Assembly (NCBI GenBank): GCA_020726505.1
Contig: JAHLEZ010000005.1
Coordinates: 2,666,001 to 2,730,000, forward strand
From: Leptodontidium sp. MPI-SDFR-AT-0119
Lineage: Eukaryota > Ascomycota > Leotiomycetes > Helotiales > Leptodontidiaceae
DNA length: 64,000 nucleotides
Direction of reading: 5' to 3'
Below are positions 11,639 to 24,158 of the stretch, piece after piece. The notes beneath the pieces were generated by a model. That model worked only from the letters and a program-made list of their open reading frames with translations. It was not told the DNA's origin and made no database searches. Each line of letters starts with the position of its first letter. Position 1 is the stretch's first letter. A program made the position numbers and the translations under genes.

Positions 11639-12282
11639 CGAGCGAGCTCAGAAACAATTAAGACAGTAGACGAACATCCAATGGCATTCAGCCCGTGGTT
11701 AGGTGCACTTGAGAATGATTTTGTTTGTTTGTAGGGTCTAAAACCTGTCACAGCAGGAGCATATGTTCTCGGCCTGTGGGCTATCCAGCCGGGTGCTGTG
11801 TTTGAAAAGATTGTGATCGATTTGGGGGGTGTGAGGACGAGTTGTTTGGGACCGCCGGAGAGTTCAAGGGTGTAACTTTCCTTCGTCGATTTTAGGGAAG
11901 TGTGGGAAATGGAGGCGATGGTTGTTGGGAGGGATCTTCAAGGGGAACTCGTCGGGCCCTAGCTGATTTTACATACACAGGTATCATGCCTGCACCGAAT
12001 AACCCTAAAGGGGTGATGAAAAACCAAATGGATAAATTCACTGCGTCATGCAATCATTATGAATCCCCGAGGGCCCTCTGCCTTTGACGAGAACCGAGAC
12101 CTAAAGTGTGACATCAGATATTACCCCGTACCTTGATAAGAAATATCCTACGCAAGACAAGAATGAAACAAGAGCTACTGTATCCTTAAGCCCTTTCCTG
12201 GTATTGTATCCCAGTCCCGTCGTACTCCTCGCCAATCCATCATTCAATTTCACCACAATTCCCAGAACCCAGAAATGATAAC
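11639..12282. other. Intergenic between convergent genes, no gene seen
   Basis: Holds the 3' ends of the TPR/ankyrin gene and of the RdRP gene. Small open frames show no features. No clear terminator or repeat. Confidence 0.4.
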
Positions 12283-15200
12283 TCAGTCGTTGATAACAGC
12301 CATATCCTCCTCAACAGACACCTCCTCAAGGTTCGATTCAACTCCAGCTCCAGCCTGCCTACGTCTGATCAAAGACCCGTCCGGCTTCATACAAAGGTGC
12401 ACGCCCGACACGATCGAGTACGGCCGACCAGTCTTATCATAATCCGGCTTCAGATGGCAGAGCTGGATTCCCGCGAGCCACCACACCCGCTTTGCGACAT
12501 ATTTCCTAGAATAGGAGGCGAAGAGTGTCGAGGCTTTCAGAAGCGCCCAGTTCGAGAGCTCCGAGTTTCGGTTACCGGAGTCTGGGAGTAAGGATTGAGC
12601 GAGGGAAGTGTTCATATCATGCGGCATGATCGCTTGAAAGTCCGCGTAGCAGTCCTCACAAAAGGGCGAAAATGGCAATTTCGAGTGCTCGGGCTGGGCG
12701 GAATATGCAATCCATTTATCCTGGACGACTTGGATGTCCTTTTTCAAGTCTTCCATCAGCAACTTCCAGTCGGGAAACTTTTCTGCTTGGGCCAAGGCAA
12801 AACGGCCATATGAAGCCAGGTCATCGTCCCACGCGCTGTGGTAGTTGAATGTCTCGTGGAAGTAGGTAAGTGCTTTGAGGACGGCCTTGTGAGCCACATA
12901 CATCAGATGGTCGATGATGTGGTGATCCGGATTTCTCGAAGGACGCTGTGTTTTCCATAATTGCTCCTTAACAAAGATCTTGATCTTCTCTCTCTTTAGC
13001 AACTCAAACTCTGCATCTCCAAACGTGAACCCCTGTTTAGGAGCATCTACCAAGTCACTGGCAAGTTGGCAAAGATAGCGCAATTCAGGAGTGTCAAGGC
13101 GCCTTTGAGTATACGCAACCCGTTCTTTGAAATTAGTGCAGATTCCGAGAAGACTTCGCTTCATGTTGAAGGCGAATGACTTTTTCAAAAAGACTGAGGT
13201 CGTATGTTGATGCTCTCGCTTCAAGTCTGCATATGTCGTGGTATCTCTCTTCATAAAGCCCTCAGCAACTAAATCGATAGGTTCAGGCATGTCCGCTGTG
13301 ATAAAGTTGCTGACGATACTCGGTTCCCAGCACACCCATGCTTGGTCTCCGTCGTAATCACCACCTGAAAGCTTGGATGCCAAAGACCGGCCGCCATCGG
13401 TGGAACCTTTAGTCGAGAACACGATCACATTTTTCAGCCTTATGAGCTCGACTTTTGTAACAGCCTTCACGCTTTGGATATCACTAGGGTAGTGGGCGGG
13501 AGATCTCGCGACTAAAACTTCGCTGCCATCCAGGGCAACGTTCGATAAGCCGTTGATACCATCAGTGAAGGACGAAAAGTCGATGTAAACCTCGTCAGGT
13601 TCCAAGACACCCCAGAAATCCGGAACCATGTAGAGATACGCTGACCGCCCAACTTTGATCTTCAATCGGTCTTGCAGATTGTTGCATTTGTCCTTGAAGA
13701 CATCTTTTGCAATATCCCTCATGTAAGTGAGTTTTCGGGGATCAAAACCAGAACCTAGCAACAAGTTCAACTTCTCTTCTTGAACAACAGGCATACCTCC
13801 CTGGAAAGATATAGCGCCGGTTTTGAGGCGCTCGTCGAAGTTGGGATTGCACTTTCTCACCCATTCGTAGAAAGAGAGTGGATCGTCCATGGCAGCTATC
13901 ATGGCGTCGATCTCCACAGATAGACCTGACCTAACCAGTTCTGAGAGAGACTCTTTCATGGACTCCTTACCTCTCGCACGGTCCATGAGAATAGGGACAA
14001 ACTGGGTGTTGAGGGTAGCTGACTTGGGAGGCCTAGACCATTCTAGCACCTCGAAAGTCCTGTGACTTATATCGTCGGACTCTCCGGCATGCTTGTTACT
14101 TCTCGTCCACTTTTGTTGGGATGGGTAGATTTCGATCCAATCATCCCCTTCCTTGTCGTTGTAATCGACTACCCAAAGTCCCTTTGCCTCCCCAAAACGA
14201 CCTTGAAATACAGATGGGATTAAATCCAACCCGATCATTAGCGCAATCTTTCCGGCTAAGGTGGGCGAGATACGAGCCGCTCCGTCGTTCATTATCTCAC
14301 CCTTAGTTGAATAGATGTCCTTTTCCCGGAATCGAATCTGGTCTTTAGACAGAGTCACTGTTGCGCGGTTTCTAGAGACAGCTTGTAACAATCAATAATC
14401 ATTCGAGAATTTGACAGAGGGGTCTTACCTAAGGAAGTTCTTTGAAACAATTTCAAGTAACTTTGATGTTCGTTTTTCCTTGTGGGTCTGATGCGGTTCA
14501 GAAGTTGAGCGATACTCATCAAGGGATGGCCTCTTGGAGGATCGGGGTGTTTGATCAGATCTTCGTCATCCTGAAATCCTGGGCCGCTCGTTGCGAAAAG
14601 ATAGATGCGAAAGGCGGGCTCAACTTCCTCTATGTCTTTGATGATATCACGGTTGCGCTTCCGTTTCTCCTTCGGCTTCACAAAGAATGGTTGCCAAAAT
14701 CTGCCGATTAGTGGATGGGCAGTATCAATCAACCAATCCTGAATGATCTCCAGGGCCTTCCCCGACTTTAGAACATCCGGAAGATGTCCTTTCCCTGTGA
14801 GTGCAGGAACACACAATTCAAAGAATCTATCATGGCCAAATCTTCGACCGAGCCGATGAGAAAAGTCTAGTTTCAATGGATCTAGTTTCAATTTGAAAAG
14901 CCCAGGTCCACTTGAGCTGAAGTGGAGAGAACCTCCAAAAACGATCGAATGGAATTTATGCTCGTAGGTGTAAGCACATTTCCAAACTTCCTGACTGGTT
15001 TTTTCAGGGAAAGTGCAGCCTCTCAACTCCTTGCGAGCTTTTAGAAAGGCCCATAGTTGATTATAATTTTCGAAGTTCGGAAGGGGAATATCGGCGGCGA
15101 GGTTAGACAATGGGACTTCAACGTGTAGGAACACTCTTGTTATCTCATATTTCACACATAAGGGCGCGGAGCGTATTTGACAAGGAAGTGGAGCTACTTT

Positions 15201-16119
15201 GTGTCAATCAATGCTGCTCAGATACGGGGGGAACACTCTCACGGAAGACTTGTTCTAATCGTGATATGACGTCGGCGTCACTCAAAGCCAGAGGTTTGTC
15301 AACAAAAACCCCGCTTGTATCCTCTTTTGGGTGTTCTTCGTCGGTGCCTGCAGTTGTAAAGCTGAGGAGGTCTTTTTCAGAGATTTCAGCTACGAGTTTC
15401 TCAAAGCTACTTGCCGGGAAGTCTGAGCTTTGATGCTTGTCTAGCTGGGGAGAACTGGGGACGGCATCTCCCACCCCTGTATTTATTTGGCAGGAGTCGG
15501 TAGGAACGCTTTCTACGAAGATAGCAGAATCCTTAAATTCGCTAAAGTTATTGTGCGTTGTCGAACGTCCCGATGACTGGCTCCGTTGCTTCTTCACCAA
15601 AGGGACATCCTCAAAAGGTTCATCTATTTGTACTAGGCGCTTCTTCAGTTCGAGACCATGGAGAGAAAGTGGAGGCAAGTTTGCTTTTGGCGACGGTATT
15701 GTCTTTTGTCTGATGTGCTTCGGACTGCGAGGATGAGTTCTGATCCTGTCATACAATATGTCGAACAAATGATCTATTAAGACGCTTCTTTTCTTTTGGC
15801 GATTTGTCTCAGGGAGAGTTCCTTGGTCTTCTTTCGGCTTCTTGGCCCATTGGTGGGCAACCTCCTCCGCTTTCCGTTCGAAGACTTCAATGCACTCTTC
15901 GTAAATGCCCGTATGTGAGCAGAACGAAAGCATTCCAATGCACTTCTGCGCCTTGGTCTTGATTTTGGTAGGAGAGTAATCCTTCAGAGGTTCGAGGCCA
16001 AGATCCCATTGCGAACTTAGCAACTCCAGCTGAGTTTCGAACTTGTTTTGTGTAGGTTTCGCCCGAGGGATAGTTGAGCTTGATGCCATGATTCCTGTGC
16101 CTTTCGATCCCTCCACCAT
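12283..16119 (-). CDS. RNA-dependent RNA polymerase of RNA silencing
   Basis: Exons 16119-15243, 15193-14429 and 14381-12283 (introns 49 and 47 nt) give an exact frame of 1246 residues. The catalytic loop SGGDYDGDQAWVCWEP carries the DbDGD aspartates of eukaryotic cellular RdRPs (QDE-1/SAD-1/RRP family), which copy single-stranded RNA into double-stranded RNA for Dicer. Other family blocks are seen around it: GRSAYLYMVPDFWGVLEPDEVY, DIQSVKAVTKVELIRLKNVIVFS and LASDLVDAPKQGFTF. The first ~290 residues are hydrophilic and poorly conserved, as is usual. No lesion is found in 3.7 kb of coding sequence, so this gene is probably active. Whether it is the quelling or the meiotic-silencing paralogue cannot be decided from this sequence. 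An alternative ATG at 16089 would remove ten residues. Confidence 0.93.
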
Positions 16120-16994
16120 TGTGTCCGAGTATTCTTATGCGAGTAGTTGTAGGCTTCTGAGTAGCCGTCTAAGGCCGTAAACAAGGCCGGGCTAGATATA
16201 TTCGCGGTCGGCAAGAGGTTCCATTGGATAACAGGTCGAGGGAGAGGGGTGCAAGGCGAGGGATAGCAACGGCACTTGCAATGTCGTATAGCGAGGGAAG
16301 AGCTATCGACCAGGACGAGCGAGGATTTCAGGTGTGCTTTTGTAGAGGCGTTACAGAGGGGATCGAGGGCAGTCACAAGCTGTTGGTCCAGTCAGTACAA
16401 GTTGAAGCTGAACACGGAGCAGAAAGGTACAAAAGCTTACCAGCAGCCCGAAGCACAGGCCAAAGGGAAAGTGGACAGCTGTAGAAGCCGGACAGAATTG
16501 CAGAGCCAAAGGATTGAAATGTTGCCCAGTGTTAGGGAATGGAGCGCACAGAAGTGAGGTGGGGTGATTGGAGGTTGGATGGAGGTAGTCGAGATTAGAT
16601 AGCGGGCGGGAGACGGGGGCGGCCCGAGTCCGAGTTTAGCGTGGCTATAAAATTAGACTTCTGTAGGTTTCCTTCAACCACTTTTCAATTGACATTTCCC
16701 CACTGAAGCATCAATTGCTTCATTTTCCGATAAGTATGGCTAGTGCTGTCGTCGATCAGGACACTACCTCGAGCTTTGATGGGAAGAAGCTCTCATAGGC
16801 CACGGCCACGTGAAGGGTTCGAACTCTCGAGCTTGCTAAACCCTTCAACGTCGACATTCCATCCTATTCATCATGAGGTTTTTGCGAGAACACTATTATA
16901 TGAGTAAAGGCATCGCTATTCATATATTTTTGTATATCCAATGCTTTCATTTGCCCTGGCCGCTCGTTCCAACGAATGCTCCCTTGCCAATGTA
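16120..16994. other. Intergenic, RdRP promoter side; no gene seen
   Basis: Contains the upstream region of the RdRP gene and the 3' flank of agd3. A GGTTCGAAC sequence near 16816 resembles a Pol III B box but is not part of a foldable tRNA. Nothing else is supported. Confidence 0.4.
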
Positions 16995-19778
16995 TCACCA
17001 CGCGATCGGCACGCTGAATGCCAAGCTCACAGCGCTTCCTGTCAAGGGCACCCAGATTGTCAACGGATCCTGCGAATTCAGCTGCTCCGTCACAAACCCT
17101 TTGGTATCCCTCACCTTCCCAGGCACAGTCACAGGAATCGGAGCTGTACAGATATTGGTTGAGGAAGCTATGGTTACTCCTGTGATGATGCGCTGCGAAA
17201 TGTCAACAGCAAGCGTCATGGTGTATTTGCATTTATCGCGAGCCATCCTTTGAGCGAAGGATGCCGCAAGATCGTCGTGTTTGAGAGAGATGACGGGCCA
17301 ATTTACCCTTTCGCGGTTAACAAAAGTTGGCTCATGGGAAGGCAAATCTTACACTCGAACAAACTCTCCAAGCACTGTCTCAACCCACATCTGCAGCAAA
17401 CTCCATTTCCCACTCTTCGCTGTCAATCCGCTACCTGGTGCAGTAGTTGTTTGAACATCGGCTTGCCTCAGATTGGCTTGGTGGAACATGTATGGATCGT
17501 GGTGTAGGGAGAAGAGATGCCGAGTGTTTGTTGATCTTTCCAGGGTGAGTAAATCGGTGATGGTACCGCTTCCTTGGGCAATAGCTATCCATTCGGCAAG
17601 ATCACAGGCAGCTGTGTCACACTAGAAAGTCAACGATGTTATAATTAGGAGTTGCTGCACTTACGTTGTAGTAGATGTTCGAGGCCCAACGCGGGGTAAT
17701 GTATACTCCAGCAAAATTATCACCCGCGACGGTGGTTATCAGAGGCCAGTGTTCGTTGTTCTATTCAAGGTTAGATGCTCATTCGTCGATCTCATACTCA
17801 GGTGGATACTGACCGCGTTCAAGAGAGCACTCCTTGTGTTATCTCCAACAACATTCACGATCCCATTATCTGTCCAAGCTCTCAACGCATCGCCGTTGTG
17901 CAACCCAGTGATTGCTGGAGGTATCAATCCTTTCCCACTGAAATAAAAGGCCCAACCAATACCAAGCTGCGCCAACCACGCCTGATTCCAAGTAATCTCC
18001 TTACTGACATCGAAGTAGGTAGCTTGATCTTCACTCTCGTGAGTGAAGGTATGAGAGACATGCATGAAAGCATCTCGATTCTCATCAGTCGCCCACCAAT
18101 TCTGCAGCGGATCAAGCACAACGCACGCTTCGGTGAAAGGATAATCTCCTGCACTCGAAGGCCAAAGCGACGTCCCAGTCCCAGGAGGCTTCACGTACTC
18201 GGCAGAGGCTGAAGCTTGAGAATCATACTGAATTGGTCCAGAACCACAGATCGGACCATTTTCCTGACTATCGAGGTCATACGAACTCTAAGCAACGTCA
18301 ATTCGGCTCCCACCATATATCAAAATGAAGGGCTGACCAAACTCTTGGGTCTTGTCGCGGTTGAGCAGTTTCTACATACCCCGATATTTCCATTTCCGTT
18401 GTGTCCCACCTCAATGGTGTAATTGCTTCCTGCAGGAAGTTTGGCGTTCACGGATGCCATCCAAGAAACATGTGCTGCGAGATCTGCGGCTTCGATGCGG
18501 AAGAGCCCTCCGCTGTATATGGCAGTTGTGAGGAACATATCATCCACTGTTTTCGTCAGCAAGTACTTCAGAAACGCTGAATATTTGCACCTTGTGTGGA
18601 GAGAATAGCTCGTCTGTACCCAGCAACTATCTCTAGTCAGCATTTTTCCCCATCCAGGACAAATTTCATTCCTTACACAACCCCCTCGTTGCCCAATGTA
18701 TCCAAGCATGTGTCAGCAGAATGGAAGTGGTGCTCCAAGCGGTTGCAAAGCCTAAGAAAAAGACCATCTACTTCATTAATCAGCTTGATTCTCCCGTCTG
18801 CAGATTGTACCAACCTGTTTCCTCCCATCCTTGAAATCGTTGACAACGCCAGCAACCGAAGTGGTCGAGAACCCAGTCGCAATCTTAAAAGTTGCAAACG
18901 CAGTCGCTGAACTCGAGTTGGATATCGCAGCTGGATAATGATACAAGCCCTGCGTACTCAACGTCGCACCTCTACGGATGTAGATATCAGCACAGTCAAA
19001 AGTCCTTCCATAATTCAAGTTCGACGTACACAACCAGTCCCGCACCTGGAAACGCCGAGGTATCATTCACAGCCAACTGCTGATCTACGGTCCCATCACA
19101 GCAACTCCCCAGCACCCTTGTCCCTGTCCCTGCGCCGGGCACAACATCCAGCCTCACCATCCTCACGCCAAAGGTCCTCTGATAGTCATACAGAGAGTTC
19201 CACTGAGCATCCGTCAACGCAGACGCATACTGTCCAGCTGAATTTGCATAGCTGACTTCTGACAAGATGACAAACCCTCCATAATTTCCAACTCTCGTTG
19301 CGGACGTCAAAACAGGCAATGCAGCCCCGGCAGCCGGGACAACAAACACCTCAAATGCAATTCCATAGTCGTTCAATCCAGACTTCGCGGAATATGCAAC
19401 TGTAGCGTCTCTTGCTATGACGAGAAACGTACTCTTAGTCGTGAGTGCTACAGAGGATTGCCGTTTTGACAATTGAGGGCTGCGTCTGAGGTCGTTCTCT
19501 GAGACAGCCGAGGTGTTCGCTATGATCACCACCTGCTTGTCCTGGTCCACAACCACTTTCTTTGGCTCCCAGTATTTTGGGCGGTGTAGTCGAGTCTGGT
19601 TGTTTATTGCTATCCCCTCAGGCTGTCCAGGATGCCGATAGCTGTGCGTCCCATTCCCGCAATGAGGAAACGTCCCGTTTCTCGTTGGAGGGGGCGGCGG
19701 TGGTGCTTGGGAAGTAGCTAACCTGCCTGAAGCAAGGCAGAGAAAGGCAAACACATATGCGGAAGTGAAGGAAACCAT
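16995..19778 (-). CDS. agd3: Agd3-type secreted polysaccharide deacetylase
   Basis: Nine exons (19778-19030, 18971-18815, 18767-18677, 18626-18591, 18546-18380, 18287-17814, 17760-17665, 17621-17353, 17307-16995) join exactly into 783 residues. It begins with a signal peptide (SAYVFAFLCLASGRLATSQA) and a proline-rich linker. The body has the Agd3 layout: YVHVPD-less N-domain, then THAWIHWATRGLFAGYRR, VDDMFLTTAIYSGGLFRIEAAD, SNYTIEVGHNGNGNIG, HVSHTFTHESEDQATYFDVS and NGIVNVVGDNTRSALLN. The aspartate pair in VDDMF and the histidines in HVSHTFTHE are the expected metal site of this CE18-type deacetylase, which removes acetyl groups from the GalNAc residues of galactosaminogalactan. In Aspergillus the gene lies in a five-gene exopolysaccharide cluster; none of the partners (uge3, sph3, gtb3, ega3) is seen here. 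Function is by family. Confidence 0.9.
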
Positions 19779-20591
19779 CTCAACGATATAAACAAACCTC
19801 TCAGAAGCAATTAAACAAACAGATAGTTGAAACTTCAACACGAGTGGGATGTCAACTAGACATAAAGGAAAGAATGAAAATTTGTTTACTGCACTATCAA
19901 ACACCTCAAGGTCGTCCGGAGTCAGGTATCCATATTGGTGCGCATTCAACCTGGATCCAAAGTGCTCCGTCCTGGTCATCGAGGCTTGGGTTACGAGGTT
20001 CTGCGAATAGCCTGAACTGATCTTGTGTTTCTCATTCGATTTCCTTCCCCGCTACCCCAGCCTAAAAGAGCCCAAACTATTTCGAAGAGAGAGATGATGA
20101 GATGAAAGAACGGCGCCATGGCAACTAGATTTGAGATGCGGCTTACATCCATTTGCGTTGTCTACGGAGGTATGAAATAGGATGGGCCTACTCCTTGAAC
20201 CTAGTGCCTGGTGCTGATGCTCCCGACCTGGGTAAATTCACGGATAAACGCAGAGGGCCACGGCAACAAACTGGCTGACTCGACTGACCCAGAGGAAACC
20301 TCACAAGGCCGATAGGCCAGGCTTATTCGAGTACTCCCCTAGACACAACGAATTCATCCAGTACCGTACCTGACTGCAATTTGGAAAAGCTTGATTCAGC
20401 CAAGAGGTTGCACACACAGGATACAGAAAGTGGAGGAGTTGAAGGCACACGGAACTGACAGCCGAGGAGGAGAGAAAATGTACACGGTGTGTTCACGACA
20501 CTAGATTTTGTTTGAACGGTTGCTGATGAGGGGTTCAAAGTCCTACTTACTCTCCTTGCAGGAGACCGACCTAAACCTTGCGTGGAGACCA
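19779..20591. other. Intergenic, agd3 promoter side; no gene seen
   Basis: Holds the upstream region of agd3 and the 3' flank of the next leftward gene. A frame at 19979-19779 is the in-frame upstream extension of agd3 without a signal peptide context and is not taken as coding. Confidence 0.4.
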
Positions 20592-21803
20592 TCAAAAGAC
20601 ACCGACATCTCCCAACTTCCTCTTCTCCCTTATCACAAAGACCCCATGAGAAACTCCGCCACTTTTGGTCCCAGCTCTCCATACCTGGTCCCTCATCGTT
20701 TGAACCTTCTCCCACAATTTTTTCATGTCAATCTCGCCCTATGGTCTTACCGCGAAAAACCATGTCCACATATCGTCCCAATACGCCTTTACACAGTCAT
20801 CATATCTATCTCCGTCCGTCTTCGGTAGCTGTGGCTTGCCTCGAACAAGTTTCCTCGATTCAGGGTCATACGCCCAGACCCATCGAGGCCGAAACTGGCG
20901 GTCTCTAAAATATTGCGATGTCTTGCGCATTCTTGGGTTATCAGGATCATGGTATTATGCAAGATACCTGGATGTAGATATCCCAATGAACAAGTACTTC
21001 TGAACACCCAGTACATCATTTAAGTGCTGAATCGTCAAGAGTGATCAAATCAAAGACAACTTACTGGCAGAATTCTTCAGGGCCAGAAGCAGATGCATCG
21101 ACTTCTGTCCATTGTTCAATTGTTCTCCTCGGTAGCCCTTCGGCACCTTTAATTGGTAATGGGGTCGACGGCCGCCTCTTCTTGGACTTGTCCGGATATT
21201 CCAACCATGTCAGATACTTCATGAAATCACCCCCTCGACTGCTGCGGGTGCGGATGAAGGCAAATCCCCAGGGTACTTTGTCTTCCTTTAGTTTCTGGAC
21301 CCAGTGCGCTGGCCTGGGTGCTTTGACTCTCTTTTTCTCTTCCACGATTGCAAAGCATTCCTCCATTCTCAGCGGGGCTATTGTCGCCATTCTCATGACA
21401 TTAAAACCCATTAATCTCTCCTGTTTGGTCTCGACAGCCACCACTGCGCTCACTCTTGCTGCCCTCAAATCATCGGACATAACCCACGCCTCATCTCTCC
21501 AGATATGATTTTCTTGGCCTGTCTCGAAATTGTGAAAGCAGTAAATGGTGAGATTACACTCAGGCCAGGTCGGGGTCTGTCGCCGCTTTTGTTATGAGTT
21601 GGGCTGCAGTGAGCGTACCTCCAGTCACTTCGGCGACATTGGCTGCTTCGATTTCAGCAGTGGGACCACAAGGACAGTTCGTCTCTCAGAATCCGTCACT
21701 TCACTAGGCGTAGAGTTGACTTTTGCGTACAGGGTTGCCAGGGACTCCAGTTTGGCAGGGTCCGAGCAGCAATGGCCATGCAATATTGGAAGTCGGAGAG
21801 GCA
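20592..21803 (-). CDS. Uncharacterised fungal protein, middle frame uncertain
   Basis: I do not recognise the family. A start at 21803 opens MPLRLPILHGHCCSDPAKLE, and a well-defined block from ~21575 downward reads PTWPECNLTIYCFHNFETG, then DEAWVMSDDLRAARVSAVVA. Later exons join through introns near 21053, 20955 and 20750 to end at 20592 with SGGVSHGVFVIREKRKLGD. Between ~21575 and 21690 the coding sequence runs in another frame (AEIEAANVAEVTGGTLTAAQ). Both switches would be explained by one missing base near 21680 and one extra C in the CCCC run at ~21572. So the gene may be intact in the organism and misread here, or newly broken. The body is soluble, with no signal peptide or membrane segment. 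Confidence 0.5.
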
Positions 21804-22322
21804 TTGTCTTTGATTAGATTTGACTTGACAGAATCTATGGTGTGAGGTTAGGATGATGTGTTATTTGTATATCTCTGCACTCATGCCATTGACCAGCCAC
21901 GATTTTATCAGCCCAGACAGGAGACTTGGCTGAATCGAGATGGGGGACATCCTCGGATGCCTCACCGAAAACCTCACCGAATACCCACGAAATGCAATAT
22001 TAGTTATATGCTTCTCACTTTTCTCAACACCGTGGATAGAGGCAGGGGCAGAACAGATTCATATTGTATTTGGTATATCGGCTCGCTTAGGAATTCCTGG
22101 TTCCAGAACATAATTGCAAGAAGGATTGATGTGTGATTGCCAGTATCTTCACGAAATTTCGGGATCCCCAGGCAGGAGAGATAAAAAAGGACTTTCAGAC
22201 AAATTTCCCACCACGATGACGGAACCTCCAAAGCTCAACCTATTCAACAGTCCATCGTCAAACAATTAGGAACCCATCATCTATCGTTTATCATTTATTG
22301 CCTTCATTATCCCCAGCCTCTT
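21804..22322. other. Intergenic, no gene seen
   Basis: Gap between two leftward genes; only short featureless frames. Confidence 0.4.
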
Positions 22323-22876
22323 TTACATTGCAGCCAACATTCCCCCAACAACTCCCATTGCACCAACAACCAATGGAACGCCCGTTGTCATACATCCCGA
22401 GCTGCTTGTACTGGGCGTACCCACGATCTTGGCGGCCGCGCTATGGATCGCCTTTCTGTAATCGGCAATGTCTGTCTGGATCGCCTTAGGTACACCCTTA
22501 GTGTACCAGCTCTGGGTCGTCAAAGCATCATACTCGAAGTTTGATTTGGAGAGCGAGGCTTGAGCAGCGGTGAAGCTGCGCTGTAGATGGCTGCGATGGC
22601 AGAGGTGAATTTGTTGCTGTTTTGCCAGGTGGATTGGACGGAGTTGAGAGCGGATGCGAGGGAGGTTGAGGCTTTTGCGTCGATCTTCGGGGTCTCACTG
22701 GGGTAGAATTCAGAGATTACTGAGGGGCTTGGAGATGTGAGTTGAAGAACCTTTGAGAGTTGGTGTAGGGTTGAGGTTTGAGAATCGAGAAGAAGGGAGC
22801 GGGACTTACACATTCAAGTTATCAGCAGAGGCGAGAGCACCGCAAAATGCGAATGCAGCAGGATCGAGAACTTCAT
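22323..22876 (-). CDS. Small GPI-anchor-type secreted protein, frame uncertain
   Basis: The start at 22876 (MKFSILL) is followed one base out of frame by a perfect signal-peptide core (FAFCGALASADNLN), so one G appears to be missing near 22856. After a short intron (donor GTGTAAG near 22814, acceptor near 22755) comes a Ser/Thr/Ala-rich mature part (SPSPSVISEFYPSETPKIDA, STSLASALNSVQSTWQNSNK). A second one-base loss near 22575 precedes LTTQSWYTKGVPKAIQTDIA. The C-terminus STSSSG plus a hydrophobic tail (GVPLVVGAMGVVGGMLAAM) is a good GPI-attachment signal. I infer a cell-wall or plasma-membrane surface protein of about 170 residues. The exact family is not recognised; hydrophobic-surface-binding (HsbA-like) proteins have a similar make-up. 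Confidence 0.5.
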
Positions 22877-24158
22877 CTTGATGGTGTCGTTTTCGAAGTT
22901 GAAGGGTGGTTATGAGTGAGGGTGAGATGGTTAAAGTTGAGGAGGTGGGTCTGTCAATATTGACTTTTCGCTTCTTCCCTTGACCGATTCACGAGATCTT
23001 AGATTTTCCAAAAGTGAAACCCTTTCACAAGATGCCTGGGGAGAGCCCATCTACATATACCCCATCCACCATTCCACAAAGCCTTGCATCCTTCAGGTGG
23101 AGAGGCACGGTTGCCTTCCCTGCCTAATGCTGTGCTCGGTCTGGAATTGCCATGTCCCAAGACGGTCAAACGAGGCTAGCTACGCCGCGATACCACATCG
23201 CCACCAAGAAATTCCCTCCGTCTAACAACCCCTTACAGTTCCTTCTGAAAATTTTCGGTGAGGGATTTGTCCGATCTTACGTGAGTGATGATCTCATCGT
23301 CTGATAATTCCCCTCAACTCTATAGTTTTCTTGCGGTTTCTTGCATTTTCAGGTACGCAGAACAGCTGCAAGGTGTATGTTCCTGCATGGGAAATAACCG
23401 TCAGATTCTTGAGCACATATTATGCAGTCAGCCGTTAGGGACATTCGAAATACGGAGTCAGGGCACCTATGATCAGCCACCATTGCGGGGTGCGTCTAGC
23501 TTGGGGGCTATGTTGAGCAGTGCGAGCCCGCTCCATCCACTAAGAAGCTTGTTTGTTATTCTGGGCCGTGTAACGTCATTCGATTTTCCTCGCTCTTCGT
23601 TGGTTGTTTGATAGATACTCTAGTATGTCTAGACTCTTGTGATGCCTATTATTTCGCACGAGCGACGGGAGGGAATAATTTGGCTCGGTATAAAAAGACC
23701 CCCTTGTTGTGTTAACAAGCATTCGGCAAACTATATTTAGATTCAATGAGCTTACCTGGTCATCAAATGATGGCATAACGCTTGAATTTCCTGCTCGGGA
23801 TTCGGACGGGCTAGTACTCTGCTGGATACGTTAGGGGAAGGCGAGGTGGGGAGATTTTATGTTAATGGGAGAAAATCGATAGTGATCGACGAGTGTTCTA
23901 GATCTCTGGGATCTCGGGATGCTATAGAATATCGATGGAAGTGGAGTTTCTTTGGCCTGTTTCCAGGTTTGGTTATTTTGCCAAATTTAATTGCAGCTAT
24001 TTGATATTGCTTAGTAGACCGTCGAGGGACTTGGGCCTGGCAGGTTAACTGTACCTAAGTAACCCTGCCATTTGTATAATTTCCATCCTTTACCTTGTTC
24101 TCTAATTCAGCCTCTCACGTTTCCTCGCTAATTCAAAGCTATAACCGATCCCACACAC
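22877..24158. other. Intergenic, no gene seen
   Basis: 1.3 kb between two leftward genes. AT-rich stretches around 23570-24080; short frames lack signal peptides, domains or plausible splice partners. Confidence 0.4.

Noticed and set aside
16800..16840. B-box-like GGTTCGAAC suggesting a tRNA
   Set aside because: No A box at the right distance, and the T-arm and acceptor stem do not pair on either strand.
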